Source of the DNA: Bacillus sp. FJAT-28004
GTDB lineage: Bacteria; Bacillota; Bacilli; Paenibacillales; Paenibacillaceae
Assembly: GCF_001280845.1 (NCBI RefSeq)
Contig: NZ_LGHP01000001.1
Location: forward strand, 2,318,435 to 2,382,434
Length of the DNA: 64,000 nucleotides
Reading direction: 5' to 3'
Each line of letters opens with the position of its first letter. Positions within the stretch are counted from its first letter, which is position 1. Positions 36,195-45,044 of this stretch are shown piece by piece. A model generated the notes under the pieces. The model was not told the DNA's origin and did not search any database. It saw only the letters and a list, made by a program, of their open reading frames with translations. Made by a program: the position numbers and the translations under genes.

Positions 36195-37184
36195 ATGAAA
36201 TATAAACTATTAGGCAAAAGCGGACTAGCTGTTTCTGAGCTTTGTTTAGGCACAATGACATTTGGCAATACGACAAGTGAGGATGATTCGATCGAGATGA
36301 TCGATCGTTTTGTAGATCGTGGGGGCAATTTTCTCGATACGGCCGACGTTTATGTGAGCGGTCGTTCCGAGGAAATAGTCGGCAAGGCGATCAAAAACAA
36401 ACGTTCTGACATCGTTCTTGCAACCAAGGTACGAATGACAACATCCAGTAATATCAACGGAGTAGGCTTATCGCGCAAACATATTATGGACGGCGTGGAA
36501 GCTAGCCTTAAGCGGCTTCAGACCGATTATATCGATCTGTATCAGGTGCATGTATGGGATCATGCGACACCTATAGAGGAGACGCTGCGCACGCTGGATG
36601 ATCTCGTTACTTCGGGTAAAGTTCGTTACATAGGATGTTCTAATTTTTTTGCATGGCAGCTGATGAAATCACTAGCTTATAGCGATGCTAGCCGATATGT
36701 GCGTTTTGTATCGATACAGCCTCAATACAGCTTAGTTAGCAGACAAATGGATCGTGAAATGCTGTCGCTTTGTTTAGAGGAGAAGGTAGGTATTATTCCT
36801 TGGGCACCGATTGGCGGCGGTTTTCTAACTGGACGCTACACGAGGGAAGAGCCTACGGAAGGACGATTGACTTCAAAAGCAGGCGAGAGCGCGTGGACAC
36901 TGCGTGCAAATGACAAAAATTTTGTCATTCTCGATGCTTTGCTCGAAGCAGCAAAAGAGCTGGACAAATCACCTGCACAGGTTGCATTAAGATGGCTTAT
37001 TCAGCGTGAAGGCATTACTTCTCCGATTTTCGGCGCTAGCAAGCTAGAGCAGTTTGAAGATAATATCGGAGCCATTGGTTGGGAAATGCCAAGCGAGGTA
37101 TGGAACCGTTTGGAGCAGGTAAGTGCTCTTGAAGAAGATTACCCCAATCGTTTTATTGAAAAGTTTCGCAGACCGTTTGAATAG
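36195..37184 (+). CDS. Aldo/keto reductase
   Basis: A 329-residue NADPH-dependent oxidoreductase with a (beta/alpha)8 barrel. The tetrad is complete: D48, Y53, K78 and H119 (NFLDTADVY, LATKV, YQVHVWD). The C-terminal cofactor region FGASKLEQFEDNI is present. Similar to YhdN/YdbC-like or AKR11-type general stress reductases. Substrate not predictable. AAAGGGTGA precedes the ATG. Confidence 0.94.
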   Translation: MKYKLLGKSGLAVSELCLGTMTFGNTTSEDDSIEMIDRFVDRGGNFLDTADVYVSGRSEEIVGKAIKNKRSDIVLATKVRMTTSSNINGVGLSRKHIMDGVEASLKRLQTDYIDLYQVHVWDHATPIEETLRTLDDLVTSGKVRYIGCSNFFAWQLMKSLAYSDASRYVRFVSIQPQYSLVSRQMDREMLSLCLEEKVGIIPWAPIGGGFLTGRYTREEPTEGRLTSKAGESAWTLRANDKNFVILDALLEAAKELDKSPAQVALRWLIQREGITSPIFGASKLEQFEDNIGAIGWEMPSEVWNRLEQVSALEEDYPNRFIEKFRRPFE

Positions 37185-37210
37185 CGTTTTTAATTAGGAG
37201 GAGAATTCGT

Positions 37211-37717
37211 TTGTCACGTTCCTGGGAGCGCAAAGTGCGCAAAAATATGAATGTTGTAAATAAGCAACGCAAGAAGCAAGGAAATGGTCAGATCGTTTTC
37301 AATGCAGAGAAATCAGAAAAAATTGTGGGCCGAAACTTCATTGCGCCAATACTTTTGATTTTGTTTATTGGCATGTACGTCATCTTGATGTCAAGCTCAA
37401 CTACTTTTAAGATGGATACGATGTTTTGGATTACAGTAGGATGTTATGTTTTGCTCGCGTCACTATTTTTTTTCCGCAGACCGTATATTACGATCGGCAA
37501 AGACTACATTCAATCACGTCGACTCACTGGAGATAAGCGTGTGCCAGTAGCCTCGATCAAAGGGTTTAGCGTGCAAAAGGGTTATGTGATCGTAGAGATG
37601 CACAAAGGTGGAAACTGGGTTTTCTCTAAGTTGACCAACCGTTTTCCAACCGATGAAATTGGCGAGAAGCTGAAAGTATTTGCAAATGCTAACGGCTTAG
37701 CTTTTCAGCAAAAATAA
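37211..37717 (+). CDS. Membrane protein of unknown function with two transmembrane helices
   Basis: A 168-residue protein that I do not recognise. It starts with TTG at 37211 behind GGAGGAGAATTC. The very basic N-terminus (SWERKVRKNMNVVNKQRKKQG) is followed by two membrane helices (about 44–63 and 71–88). The ~80-residue cytosolic C-terminal domain (ITIGKDYIQSRR, then VPVASIKGFSVQKGYVIVEM) has the strand pattern of a bacterial PH-like domain. It lies between the aldo/keto reductase and HAD genes with short gaps (26 and 24 nt), so the three are probably one operon. Confidence 0.7.
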   Translation: MSRSWERKVRKNMNVVNKQRKKQGNGQIVFNAEKSEKIVGRNFIAPILLILFIGMYVILMSSSTTFKMDTMFWITVGCYVLLASLFFFRRPYITIGKDYIQSRRLTGDKRVPVASIKGFSVQKGYVIVEMHKGGNWVFSKLTNRFPTDEIGEKLKVFANANGLAFQQK

Positions 37718-37741
37718 ATAGGCAGGAGAGTTCGAACAACG

Positions 37742-38530
37742 ATGGCTAAACAAGCAGTATTATTTGATCTGGATGACACATTGCTGTGGGATGATCGCAG
37801 CGTTAAGGAAGCTTTTGAAGCAACATGCCAAGCGGCAGCAGCAGCGTGTGGGGTTGATCCGAGTGAGCTTGAGGAATCCGTACGACGTGAAGCAAGAGCT
37901 CTTTACGAATCCTATGAAACATTCCCTTTCACGAAGATGATCGGAATCAATCCGTTCGAAGGACTCTGGGCACCATTTCTTGAAGGTGAGCAGGCGGAAT
38001 TCCGTAAGCTTGAGTCACTTGCTCCCGGATATCGGAAAGCGGCATGGACACAGGGCTTGAAAGCACTAGGCGTTGATAACGAGGAGCTAGGTGCGAAGCT
38101 GGCTGAGCAATTCCCAGCAGAGCGCCGCTTGCGACCTATCGTATATGAAGAAACATTCCGCGTCCTAGACGCGCTCAAAGGAAAATACAAGCTGCTTTTA
38201 CTTACGAACGGTTCGCCTGATTTGCAGCGTGAGAAGCTTGCCGGCGTGCCGGAACTCGTGCCATACTTCGATCACATTATAATCTCGGGTGAATTTGGTG
38301 AAGGAAAACCAGCCGCATCGATTTTCAAGCATGCGCTTGAGCGCCTTGGCGTTGAAACGGATCATGGCATCATGGTCGGAGATAAGCTGACAACGGATAT
38401 TCTTGGCGCAAATACGATCGGTATGACATCGGTTTGGATTAATCGTCACGGTGTTGTTCGCAATGATGAGATTGTCCCTTCGCATGAAATTAAACATTTG
38501 GAAGAGCTTCTTCCATTGCTTGAAGCTTAA
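37742..38530 (+). CDS. HAD-family hydrolase (YsaA-like)
   Basis: A 262-residue phosphatase-like protein with motif I DLDDT (9–13; nucleophile D9, acid D11). Motif II is LLLTNGS, the motif III lysine is GEGKPA, and motif IV is MVGDKLTTDILGA. The insertion after motif I makes it a class I-cap member. Substrate unknown. AGGAGAG precedes the ATG. It ends near a hairpin shared with the converging mtnD gene. Confidence 0.92.
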   Translation: MAKQAVLFDLDDTLLWDDRSVKEAFEATCQAAAAACGVDPSELEESVRREARALYESYETFPFTKMIGINPFEGLWAPFLEGEQAEFRKLESLAPGYRKAAWTQGLKALGVDNEELGAKLAEQFPAERRLRPIVYEETFRVLDALKGKYKLLLLTNGSPDLQREKLAGVPELVPYFDHIIISGEFGEGKPAASIFKHALERLGVETDHGIMVGDKLTTDILGANTIGMTSVWINRHGVVRNDEIVPSHEIKHLEELLPLLEA

Positions 38531-38543
38531 ATCATGTAACAAA

Positions 38544-38583
38544 AAGCCCCTCGCGGACAGCTTGTGCTGCTGTAGAGGGGCTT
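38544..38583 (-). terminator. Terminator of mtnD (shared stem with the HAD gene)
   Basis: AAGCCCCTC / GAGGGGCTT stem. The T-run (CTTTTTG) is on the minus strand, so it chiefly stops mtnD transcription. Confidence 0.78.
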
Positions 38584-38603
38584 GCATTATTTTATGTTTG
38601 TTA

Positions 38604-39152
38604 TTAGGCCTGATTAGCAGCAAACTTATCGTCTGCAAAAGGATGAGCGATCCAGCCTTCTGTTTCAATAAAGAGACGAACGGCTACGATTTGGCGGTTA
38701 TCCATAAGCGTGAAGAAATGCGGTTTGTATTCCGGTACGGAAATAACATCACCAGCTTCAAGCTCGACGTCAAAATAACCTACGTCATCGGTACCTTTTA
38801 TAATAAAGATGCCTCGTCCTGCTGTAATCGCACGGACTTCATCTTCTGTATGCGTGTGTACATTTTCAAACTTTTTAAGTAGCTCATCTAAGTTGGGTGT
38901 AGCATCGGACAATGCGATAATATCCCAAGTTTGATATCCACGACGCTGTGCCAAATCTTTAATTTCTTCGTCATAAGTAGCTAAAATTTGCTGTTTCTCT
39001 TCATCGGAGAGAACGAATTTTTGCTGTAATTCTTCTGATAGCTTGCTTGGATTCCAATGCTCGTAAAGCACCTCTTGCTGTTCTAGAAATGCACGAACAG
39101 CCTCTTCCCCTTGAATCCGTTCCTCTGTATTGCGAATTCTAATTTCAGCCAT
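38604..39152 (-). CDS. mtnD: Acireductone dioxygenase (ARD), methionine salvage
   Basis: A 182-residue cupin that oxidises acireductone to 2-keto-4-methylthiobutyrate (Fe form) in the methionine salvage pathway. Metal ligands H99, H101 and E105 lie in HTHTEDEVR, with the fourth His in PEYKPHFF. An in-frame ATG six bases upstream (39158) is too close to the GAGGG site. The ATG at 39152 gives the family-typical MAEIRIRN. No other salvage gene is in the window. It diverges from metH, which suggests joint methionine economy. Confidence 0.94.
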   Translation of the reverse strand: MAEIRIRNTEERIQGEEAVRAFLEQQEVLYEHWNPSKLSEELQQKFVLSDEEKQQILATYDEEIKDLAQRRGYQTWDIIALSDATPNLDELLKKFENVHTHTEDEVRAITAGRGIFIIKGTDDVGYFDVELEAGDVISVPEYKPHFFTLMDNRQIVAVRLFIETEGWIAHPFADDKFAANQA

Positions 39153-39294
39153 GAACATTCCCTCTTTTCCTATAGAGATTAAATGATATAATGATTATAA
39201 AACAAATCAAATGGATTGTCGATGGATTACCTTTTCACATCACAGGTATTCTGATAAACTATGTGTTAATGATTTTTGGGAAGGGTGTAGTATT

Positions 39295-42200
39295 TTGTCA
39301 AAACCGACCATACAACAAATGCTTCAGGAGCGCATACTTATTTTGGACGGCGCAATGGGCACGATGATTCAACAAGCTGGATTAACTGAAGATGATTTTG
39401 GTGGAGCGGAGCTGGACGGTTGTAATGAAATGCTCGTTCTGACTCGTCCTGACGTTATACAGTCTATTCATGAGCAGTATCTAGAGGCTGGCGCAGATAT
39501 TTTGGAAACCAATACATTTGGCGCGACGAGTGTTGTACTCGATGATTATGATATTCCTGAAAAAGCGAGAGAGATCAATCTAGCAGCTGCTAAATTAGCA
39601 CGTGATGCATGTGATAAATACAGCACGCCAGACAAGCCACGTTACGTTGCTGGAGCGCTTGGACCAACGACGAAAACATTATCCGTAACCGGTGGCGTTA
39701 CATTCGATGAGCTCGTTGAGAGCTACTATGAGCAAGCGCTTGCTTTAATAGAAGCTGATGTGGATGCTCTGCTGCTTGAAACCTCTCAAGATACACTTAA
39801 TGTAAAAGCGGGCAGCATCGGCATCCGCAACGCCTTTGACAAACTAGGCAAAGAACTGCCTATTATGATATCCGGTACGATCGAGCCGATGGGAACGACA
39901 CTCGCAGGTCAAACCATTGAATCGTTCTACATTTCGTTAGAACATTTGAAGCCGATCTCCATCGGACTAAACTGTGCGACTGGACCTGAGTTTATGCGGG
40001 ATCACCTTCGGACACTGAGCGACATCGCTAACGCAGCAATTAGCTGTTATCCAAATGCAGGTTTGCCGGATGAGAATGGCCATTATCACGAATCACCAGA
40101 GTCACTGGCAAAGAAGATGTCGGCATTCGCTGAACAGGGCTGGTTGAATATTGCCGGCGGCTGCTGCGGAACAACGCCTGATCACATTCGAGTGATGGCT
40201 GAGACGATGGCGAAGTATGCTCCGCGTACTAAGATGGGTGAGCATCCTGATGCTGTATCAGGAATAGAGACAGTATTTATTGAGCCGGAAAATCGTCCGA
40301 TCATGATCGGAGAACGTACAAATATATCCGGTTCACGGAAGTTCAAACGTCTTCTTAAGGAAGAGAAGTTTGACGAGGCTTCAGAAATTGCGCGTGCACA
40401 GGTTAAAGGCGGCGCTCATGTTATCGACATCAACTTGCAGGATACCGATATCGATGAAGCTTATGCGGTTCATCAATTTTTACCGCAAGTCGTGAAGAAA
40501 ATTAAAGCCCCGCTGATGCTGGATTCAACTTATGATCATATTATTGAGCTGGGTCTTAAATATTCGCAAGGCAAAGCGATCATTAACTCCATTAACTTGG
40601 AGGATGGTGAATCCAAGTTTGAGAAGATTTTGCCTTTGATTCATCGTTATGGAGCAGCTGTAGTTATGATTTTAATCGATGAACGCGGCCAAGCAGTAAC
40701 TCGCGATGCGAAGATGGAAGTTGCGGAACGTTCCTACAATCTTCTGACTCAGAAGTACAAGATGAATCCTCAGGACATTATTTTTGATCCAAACATGTTC
40801 CCTGTCGGCTCGGGTGATCCGCAATATATCGGTTCTGCCGTCGAGACGCTTGAAGGAATTCGGATGATTAAAGAGAAGTTCCCACTTGCCAAAACGATCT
40901 TGGGACTAAGCAACATTTCCTTCGGTTTGCCGGATGCGGGAAGGGAAGTACTCAACTCCGTGTACTTATACCATGCGACAAAAGCAGGTTTAGACTACGC
41001 CATTGTAAATACGGAGAAGCTGGAGCGTTATGCTTCGATTCCTGATGAAGAGCGGCGGCTTGCTGAAGAGCTTATTTACAATACGACGGACGAGACGCTT
41101 GCTGCGTTCGTTGCAGCATTCCGTGACAAGAAGGTAGAGAAGAAAGAGAAAATTTCGAATCTATCGCTTGAGGAACGTCTAGGCTCCTACGTAGTGGAAG
41201 GTACAAAAGAAGGACTTATCCCAGATCTTGATGAGGCGCTAAAGAAATATACGGCGATGGAAGTCATCAACGGGCCGCTAATGCGCGGGATGGAGGAAGT
41301 TGGACGGTTATTCAACGGAAACGAGCTTATCGTAGCAGAGGTGCTTCAAAGCGCTGAGGTCATGAAAGCTTCTGTAACCTATCTAGAGTCGTTTATGGAA
41401 AAAAATGAATCCTCCGTCAAAGGTAAAATTATTTTGGCAACCGTGAAAGGCGATGTGCATGACATCGGTAAAAACCTTGTCGAAATTATTTTGTCAAACA
41501 ACGGTTACAAAATAATAAATCTAGGCATTAAGGTGCCGCCTGAGCAATTAATCGAGGCTTATCGCAATGAGAAGGCCGATGCCATCGGATTGTCTGGTTT
41601 GCTCGTTAAATCAGCACAACAAATGGTTATTACGGCGCAGGATTTGCGAACTGCCGGCATTGATGCACCTATTCTTGTTGGTGGCGCGGCGCTTACACGT
41701 AAATTTACCAAAACGAGAATTGGTCCGGAATATGACGGTCTTGTTCTTTATGCGAAGGATGCAATGGACGGTCTGGATATCGCCAACAAGCTGATGGACC
41801 CGGAGCATCGCTCACGGCTTGAAGACGAGATGGCTGCATTCAAGGCATCTGGCGGAATATACGAAGAAGAAAAGAAACCATTGCCACAATTAACACGGGC
41901 TGTGCGTTCTAAGATTTCACCGGATGCGCCTGTATTTACGCCACCGGATCTAGATCGGCATATTCTTCGTGACGTGCCGCTTCCTCATGTCATTCCTTAT
42001 GTAAATATGCAGATGCTGCTTGGTCATCACCTCGGACTAAAAGGCAACGTCGATCAATTATTGAAGGATGGCAATGAAAAAGCGGTTCAACTCAAAGCTA
42101 CTGTTGATGAAATTTTACAAAAAGGGACAACCGATGGCATTATCAAGACCCACGGAATGTACCGTTTCTTCCCAGCGCAATCCTCGGGCAATGATGTTAT

Positions 42201-42735
42201 TATTTACAACCCAGTGGATCCACGGCAGGAGATTAAGCGATTTACTTTCCCTCGTCAACAGGTTGAGCCGTACCTTTGCTTGTCCGACTTCTTGAAATCA
42301 GTGGACAGCGGCGTTATGGATTATGTTGGTTTTCTTGTGGTAACCGCTGGACACGGCATTCGAGAAATTGCGAATGAGTGGAAGGATAACGGAGACTATT
42401 TGCGCTCACATGCACTGCAGTCCGTAGCCCTTGAGGTTGCAGAAGGTATGGCTGAGCGCGTCCATCATATTATGCGTGACATCTGCGGTTATCCAGATCC
42501 AGCTGAAATGACGATGAAGCAGCGTCATGGTGCACGTTATCAAGGTATTCGCGTATCATTCGGATATCCGGCATGTCCAAACCTTGAAGATCAGGAGCCG
42601 TTGTTCGATCTGATGAGACCGCAAGATATTGGAGTCGAATTGACTGAAGGCTGCATGATGGAGCCTGAGGCATCGGTATCTGCGATGGTATTCGCTCATC
42701 CTGAAGCACAATATTTTAATGTAGAGAAACTATAG
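39295..42735 (+). CDS. metH: Cobalamin-dependent methionine synthase MetH
   Basis: A 1146-residue four-module enzyme that methylates homocysteine using methyltetrahydrofolate. The Hcy-binding module (to ~320) has zinc ligands in GLNCATG and GGCCGTTPDH. The pterin-binding module starts PIMIGERTNISGSRKF. The B12 cap and binding domain has DVHDIGKN, and the activation domain ends HPEAQYF. The frame is open from 39211, but the TTG at 39295 behind AAGGGTG (39281–39287) gives the expected start. No S-box or B12 riboswitch is visible in the short gap to mtnD. Confidence 0.97.
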   Translation: MSKPTIQQMLQERILILDGAMGTMIQQAGLTEDDFGGAELDGCNEMLVLTRPDVIQSIHEQYLEAGADILETNTFGATSVVLDDYDIPEKAREINLAAAKLARDACDKYSTPDKPRYVAGALGPTTKTLSVTGGVTFDELVESYYEQALALIEADVDALLLETSQDTLNVKAGSIGIRNAFDKLGKELPIMISGTIEPMGTTLAGQTIESFYISLEHLKPISIGLNCATGPEFMRDHLRTLSDIANAAISCYPNAGLPDENGHYHESPESLAKKMSAFAEQGWLNIAGGCCGTTPDHIRVMAETMAKYAPRTKMGEHPDAVSGIETVFIEPENRPIMIGERTNISGSRKFKRLLKEEKFDEASEIARAQVKGGAHVIDINLQDTDIDEAYAVHQFLPQVVKKIKAPLMLDSTYDHIIELGLKYSQGKAIINSINLEDGESKFEKILPLIHRYGAAVVMILIDERGQAVTRDAKMEVAERSYNLLTQKYKMNPQDIIFDPNMFPVGSGDPQYIGSAVETLEGIRMIKEKFPLAKTILGLSNISFGLPDAGREVLNSVYLYHATKAGLDYAIVNTEKLERYASIPDEERRLAEELIYNTTDETLAAFVAAFRDKKVEKKEKISNLSLEERLGSYVVEGTKEGLIPDLDEALKKYTAMEVINGPLMRGMEEVGRLFNGNELIVAEVLQSAEVMKASVTYLESFMEKNESSVKGKIILATVKGDVHDIGKNLVEIILSNNGYKIINLGIKVPPEQLIEAYRNEKADAIGLSGLLVKSAQQMVITAQDLRTAGIDAPILVGGAALTRKFTKTRIGPEYDGLVLYAKDAMDGLDIANKLMDPEHRSRLEDEMAAFKASGGIYEEEKKPLPQLTRAVRSKISPDAPVFTPPDLDRHILRDVPLPHVIPYVNMQMLLGHHLGLKGNVDQLLKDGNEKAVQLKATVDEILQKGTTDGIIKTHGMYRFFPAQSSGNDVIIYNPVDPRQEIKRFTFPRQQVEPYLCLSDFLKSVDSGVMDYVGFLVVTAGHGIREIANEWKDNGDYLRSHALQSVALEVAEGMAERVHHIMRDICGYPDPAEMTMKQRHGARYQGIRVSFGYPACPNLEDQEPLFDLMRPQDIGVELTEGCMMEPEASVSAMVFAHPEAQYFNVEKL

Positions 42736-42747
42736 CGTATAATAAAT

Positions 42748-42795
42748 GAGAGCCCCCTAAGCGTTCGTACGAACGAGCTTGAGAGGGCTCTTCGT
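42748..42795 (+). terminator. Hairpin terminator after metH
   Basis: GAGAGCCC / GGGCTCT stem enclosing a self-complementary GTTCGTACGAAC. Only a weak T tract follows (TTCGTTT). Confidence 0.65.
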
Positions 42796-42846
42796 TTCAA
42801 TTTTAGAAGTCTAGGCCACAGTGCTAAGAGTGAGGTGGATAATAAC

Positions 42847-43788
42847 ATGAATATGTGGTTTTTGGGGACGGGTGCTGGCAGACCCTCGAAGTATCGCAAT
42901 GTAACGGCCATGGCGCTTCAGCTTCCTGAGCCTGCTTGCAGCTGGATGTTATTCGATGCTGGTGAGGCTACACAACACCAGCTTATGCGAACGCCGCTCA
43001 AGCTGAATAAGCTTGAATTCATTTTTATAACGCATCTGCATGGTGATCACATTTATGGGCTGCCTGGCTTGCTTAGCAGTCGTTCATTCGATGGTGGTAT
43101 TACTTCCGTCCAGCTGTATGGACCTGTAGGAATAAAGAGCTACATCGAAATTACATTTTCTATTAGTGCAACACAGCTTGATTATGAGCTGATTATTCAC
43201 GAAATAACGGGTAATGAAGGAATTGTTTTTGAGGATGAGCGATTTAAGGTTGAGGTTGCGCCGCTGGAGCATCGTGTGACCTGCTTTGGTTATCGCGTAA
43301 CCGAACAAGATCAACCGGGCAAGCTGCTTGTTCATAAGCTTAAGGATTATGGGATAGAAGCAGGTCCTCTGTATGGCGCTTTGAAGAGAGGACAGTCTGT
43401 CACGTCACCGAGTGGATTACTCATTCGGACGGAGGATGTTACAGGGCCTACATATGTTGGGAGAGTAATCACTGTGCTTGGAGACACGAAGCCGTGCGAT
43501 AATGCTATCACATTAGCTAAAGATGCAGATCTGCTCGTTCATGAAGCAACCTTCGCTGCTGGAATGGAAGAGAAGGCGCATGAGTTTGGACACTGTACTA
43601 CGGCGGAGGCGGCAAATACAGCTGCAAGAGCAAACGCAAAGCAGCTAGTGATGACTCATTTTAGCGGGCGATACAGCAATGAGGATCTCGTGCAGCTAGA
43701 GGAGGAGGCAGGCGTACATTTCTCACCTGTCACCGCAGCAACAGATTTTCTTCATATTGAAATAAAGCGAGTGAACCATACGGAATAA
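42847..43788 (+). CDS. rnz: Ribonuclease Z (tRNA 3' processing endonuclease)
   Basis: A 313-residue metallo-beta-lactamase-fold nuclease that removes 3' trailers from tRNA precursors. The zinc motif is THLHGDH (62–68), with later ligands in LGDTKPC, HEATF and MTHFSGRY. The flexible-arm region (about 150–190) is present. A GTG at 42835 lies inside the GAGGTGG site (42832–42838), so the ATG at 42847 is chosen. Single gene, sharing a bidirectional terminator with sdpI. Confidence 0.95.
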   Translation: MNMWFLGTGAGRPSKYRNVTAMALQLPEPACSWMLFDAGEATQHQLMRTPLKLNKLEFIFITHLHGDHIYGLPGLLSSRSFDGGITSVQLYGPVGIKSYIEITFSISATQLDYELIIHEITGNEGIVFEDERFKVEVAPLEHRVTCFGYRVTEQDQPGKLLVHKLKDYGIEAGPLYGALKRGQSVTSPSGLLIRTEDVTGPTYVGRVITVLGDTKPCDNAITLAKDADLLVHEATFAAGMEEKAHEFGHCTTAEAANTAARANAKQLVMTHFSGRYSNEDLVQLEEEAGVHFSPVTAATDFLHIEIKRVNHTE

Positions 43789-43828
43789 AGTAAAAACGCG
43801 AGGATAACCTCGTGTTTTTACTTTATTT
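43787..43828. terminator. Bidirectional terminator between rnz and sdpI
   Basis: AAAGTAAAAACGCGAGG-ATAA-CCTCGTGTTTTTACTTT, with A-rich and T-rich flanks. It overlaps the stop codons of both converging genes. Confidence 0.9.
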
Positions 43829-44434
43829 ATTATCTTTGCCAAAGTGAAACGATAGGAATACAGATGCTAATACGACGATGATAACAATACCAAAGAAAAC
43901 GAACATCTGATAAGGGCTTGGGATAAATGTCGATGCTATCATCAGTAATCCGCCAAACACATAAAATTTGGATGCTGCACGATGTGTTTTTTTCCAAACG
44001 GCTTCACTACCAAGTGTATTTACTGTCTTAATTCCAATATAGCTGTTTGGCTGAAAATGCGGCATATACAAGCCTGCTGCTGTGAAAATAATGCCGATCA
44101 TAGAGACGATGACTTTGGTGATATCAATGGATAATCCGTAGCCAGAAGCAATGGTTACACCATGAAGCACGAGCAAACTGATCAAAACTACATTTTGAAC
44201 CGTATGCAGATTAGGCTTTTGATCTTGGGAAGCATGTTTTTTTGGAAGGATGACTATTAAGATGACCATGAATGCAGGGAACAGAAGCAATGTAAATGCT
44301 TTATGCGCCAATCCATTGATTCCATTGTTCATATCCCAGTAAATCGCCAATTGCTCGGGTAAATCCGGATAGGTCACGATGCTCGCGATTAAAGCAATGG
44401 CAACAATAATCCAAGAGAATATACTTGCTTTCAT
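43823..44434 (-). CDS. sdpI: SdpI-family immunity-type membrane protein
   Basis: A 203-residue protein with about six membrane helices. The N-terminal DUF1648-like part has YPDLPEQLAIYWDMNNGINGLAHK, and the C-terminal SdpI part has YIGIKTVNTLGSEAVWKKTHRAASKF. In B. subtilis SdpI protects against the SdpC cannibalism toxin and sequesters SdpR at the membrane. No sdpC-like toxin gene is nearby, so its partner is unknown. It overlaps sdpR by 4 nt (ATGA). Confidence 0.88.
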   Translation of the reverse strand: MKASIFSWIIVAIALIASIVTYPDLPEQLAIYWDMNNGINGLAHKAFTLLLFPAFMVILIVILPKKHASQDQKPNLHTVQNVVLISLLVLHGVTIASGYGLSIDITKVIVSMIGIIFTAAGLYMPHFQPNSYIGIKTVNTLGSEAVWKKTHRAASKFYVFGGLLMIASTFIPSPYQMFVFFGIVIIVVLASVFLSFHFGKDNK

Positions 44435-44718
44435 TTCCCTACAATCCCTTCGGATTCGCTCTGTTGAAAGGAATTCATCCAGTTCATTAAATCATGGAAG
44501 ACGGCTGTGTTGAGTGAATAATAAATATGCTGGCCATGCCGTTCATCGGATACAAGCTCTGCTTGTTTTAATAGGCTGAGATGATGAGAGATGCTCGGCT
44601 TTGTCATTTGAAAATGGTCAGCAATTTCTCCAGCAGTCAAATCTCGCTCACGCAATAAATCTAATATTTTCCGTCTTGTAGGGTCAGATAGTGCTTTAAA
44701 GGCTAGATTGATTGACAT
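44431..44718 (-). CDS. sdpR: SdpR-type ArsR-family autorepressor
   Basis: A 95-residue winged-helix repressor: LAFKALSDPTRRKILDLLRERDLTAGEIADHF, a recognition helix MTKPSISHHLSLLKQA and the wing DERHGQHIYYSL. No metal-binding Cys pair is present, as expected for SdpR-like members. It is predicted to repress the sdpRI operon from the inverted repeat at 44754–44777. Translationally coupled to sdpI. Confidence 0.9.
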   Translation of the reverse strand: MSINLAFKALSDPTRRKILDLLRERDLTAGEIADHFQMTKPSISHHLSLLKQAELVSDERHGQHIYYSLNTAVFHDLMNWMNSFQQSESEGIVGK

Positions 44719-44753
44719 ATAAGATGTCCTTTCCAGCTATTCTTATGTCGTTG

Positions 44754-44777
44754 TTAGATATTTAAACAACCATCTAA
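44754..44777. promoter_or_regulatory. Probable SdpR operator and sdpRI promoter region
   Basis: The inverted repeat TTAGAT-N12-ATCTAA lies 36 nt upstream of sdpR. A TATAAT-like −10 (reverse complement of ATTATAAT at about 44777–44784) abuts it on the minus strand. That is the expected position for ArsR-type autorepression, but the exact promoter is uncertain. Confidence 0.55.
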
Positions 44778-44784
44778 TTATAAT

Positions 44785-45044
44785 ATAAATTTACTATATC
44801 GGTTCTAGTTTCGGCTGTCAATTTGATATACGTGAGCGAACCCATTCACAAACGCTTTGTCGTGCAGGAAATGTCGCAGATGGAGAAAGGCGTTTTTTGT
44901 CAAATGGCAAAGCAGACCCTTTTCGCTTAGCAACAAGTTATTTGCTGCTAAGCGGTTTTTTTTATGCGCTGCGTGCCCAGAAGTAAAGACTAGTAAAGGG
45001 AACAGATATTCGCTAATATATAGGGTATAGTGAGGTGCTAAGAA
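44785..45044. other. Intergenic gap between sdpR and mrfA with an orphan terminator hairpin
   Basis: There is no gene I can support. At 44924–44962 sits CGCTTAGCA...TGCTAAGCG followed by eight T, a good terminator with no coding sequence in front of it on the + strand. It could end a short non-coding transcript of up to ~140 nt or be the relic of a lost gene. The mrfA ribosome binding site GAGGTG lies at 45031–45036. Confidence 0.6.

Noticed and set aside
39153..39294. S-box (SAM) or cobalamin riboswitch in the mtnD–metH gap
   Set aside because: The gap is too short and AT-rich, with no terminator/antiterminator pair or conserved riboswitch core.
44785..44923. Toxin gene accompanying sdpRI
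   Set aside because: No frame with start, ribosome binding site and secretion signal is present on either strand of this gap.
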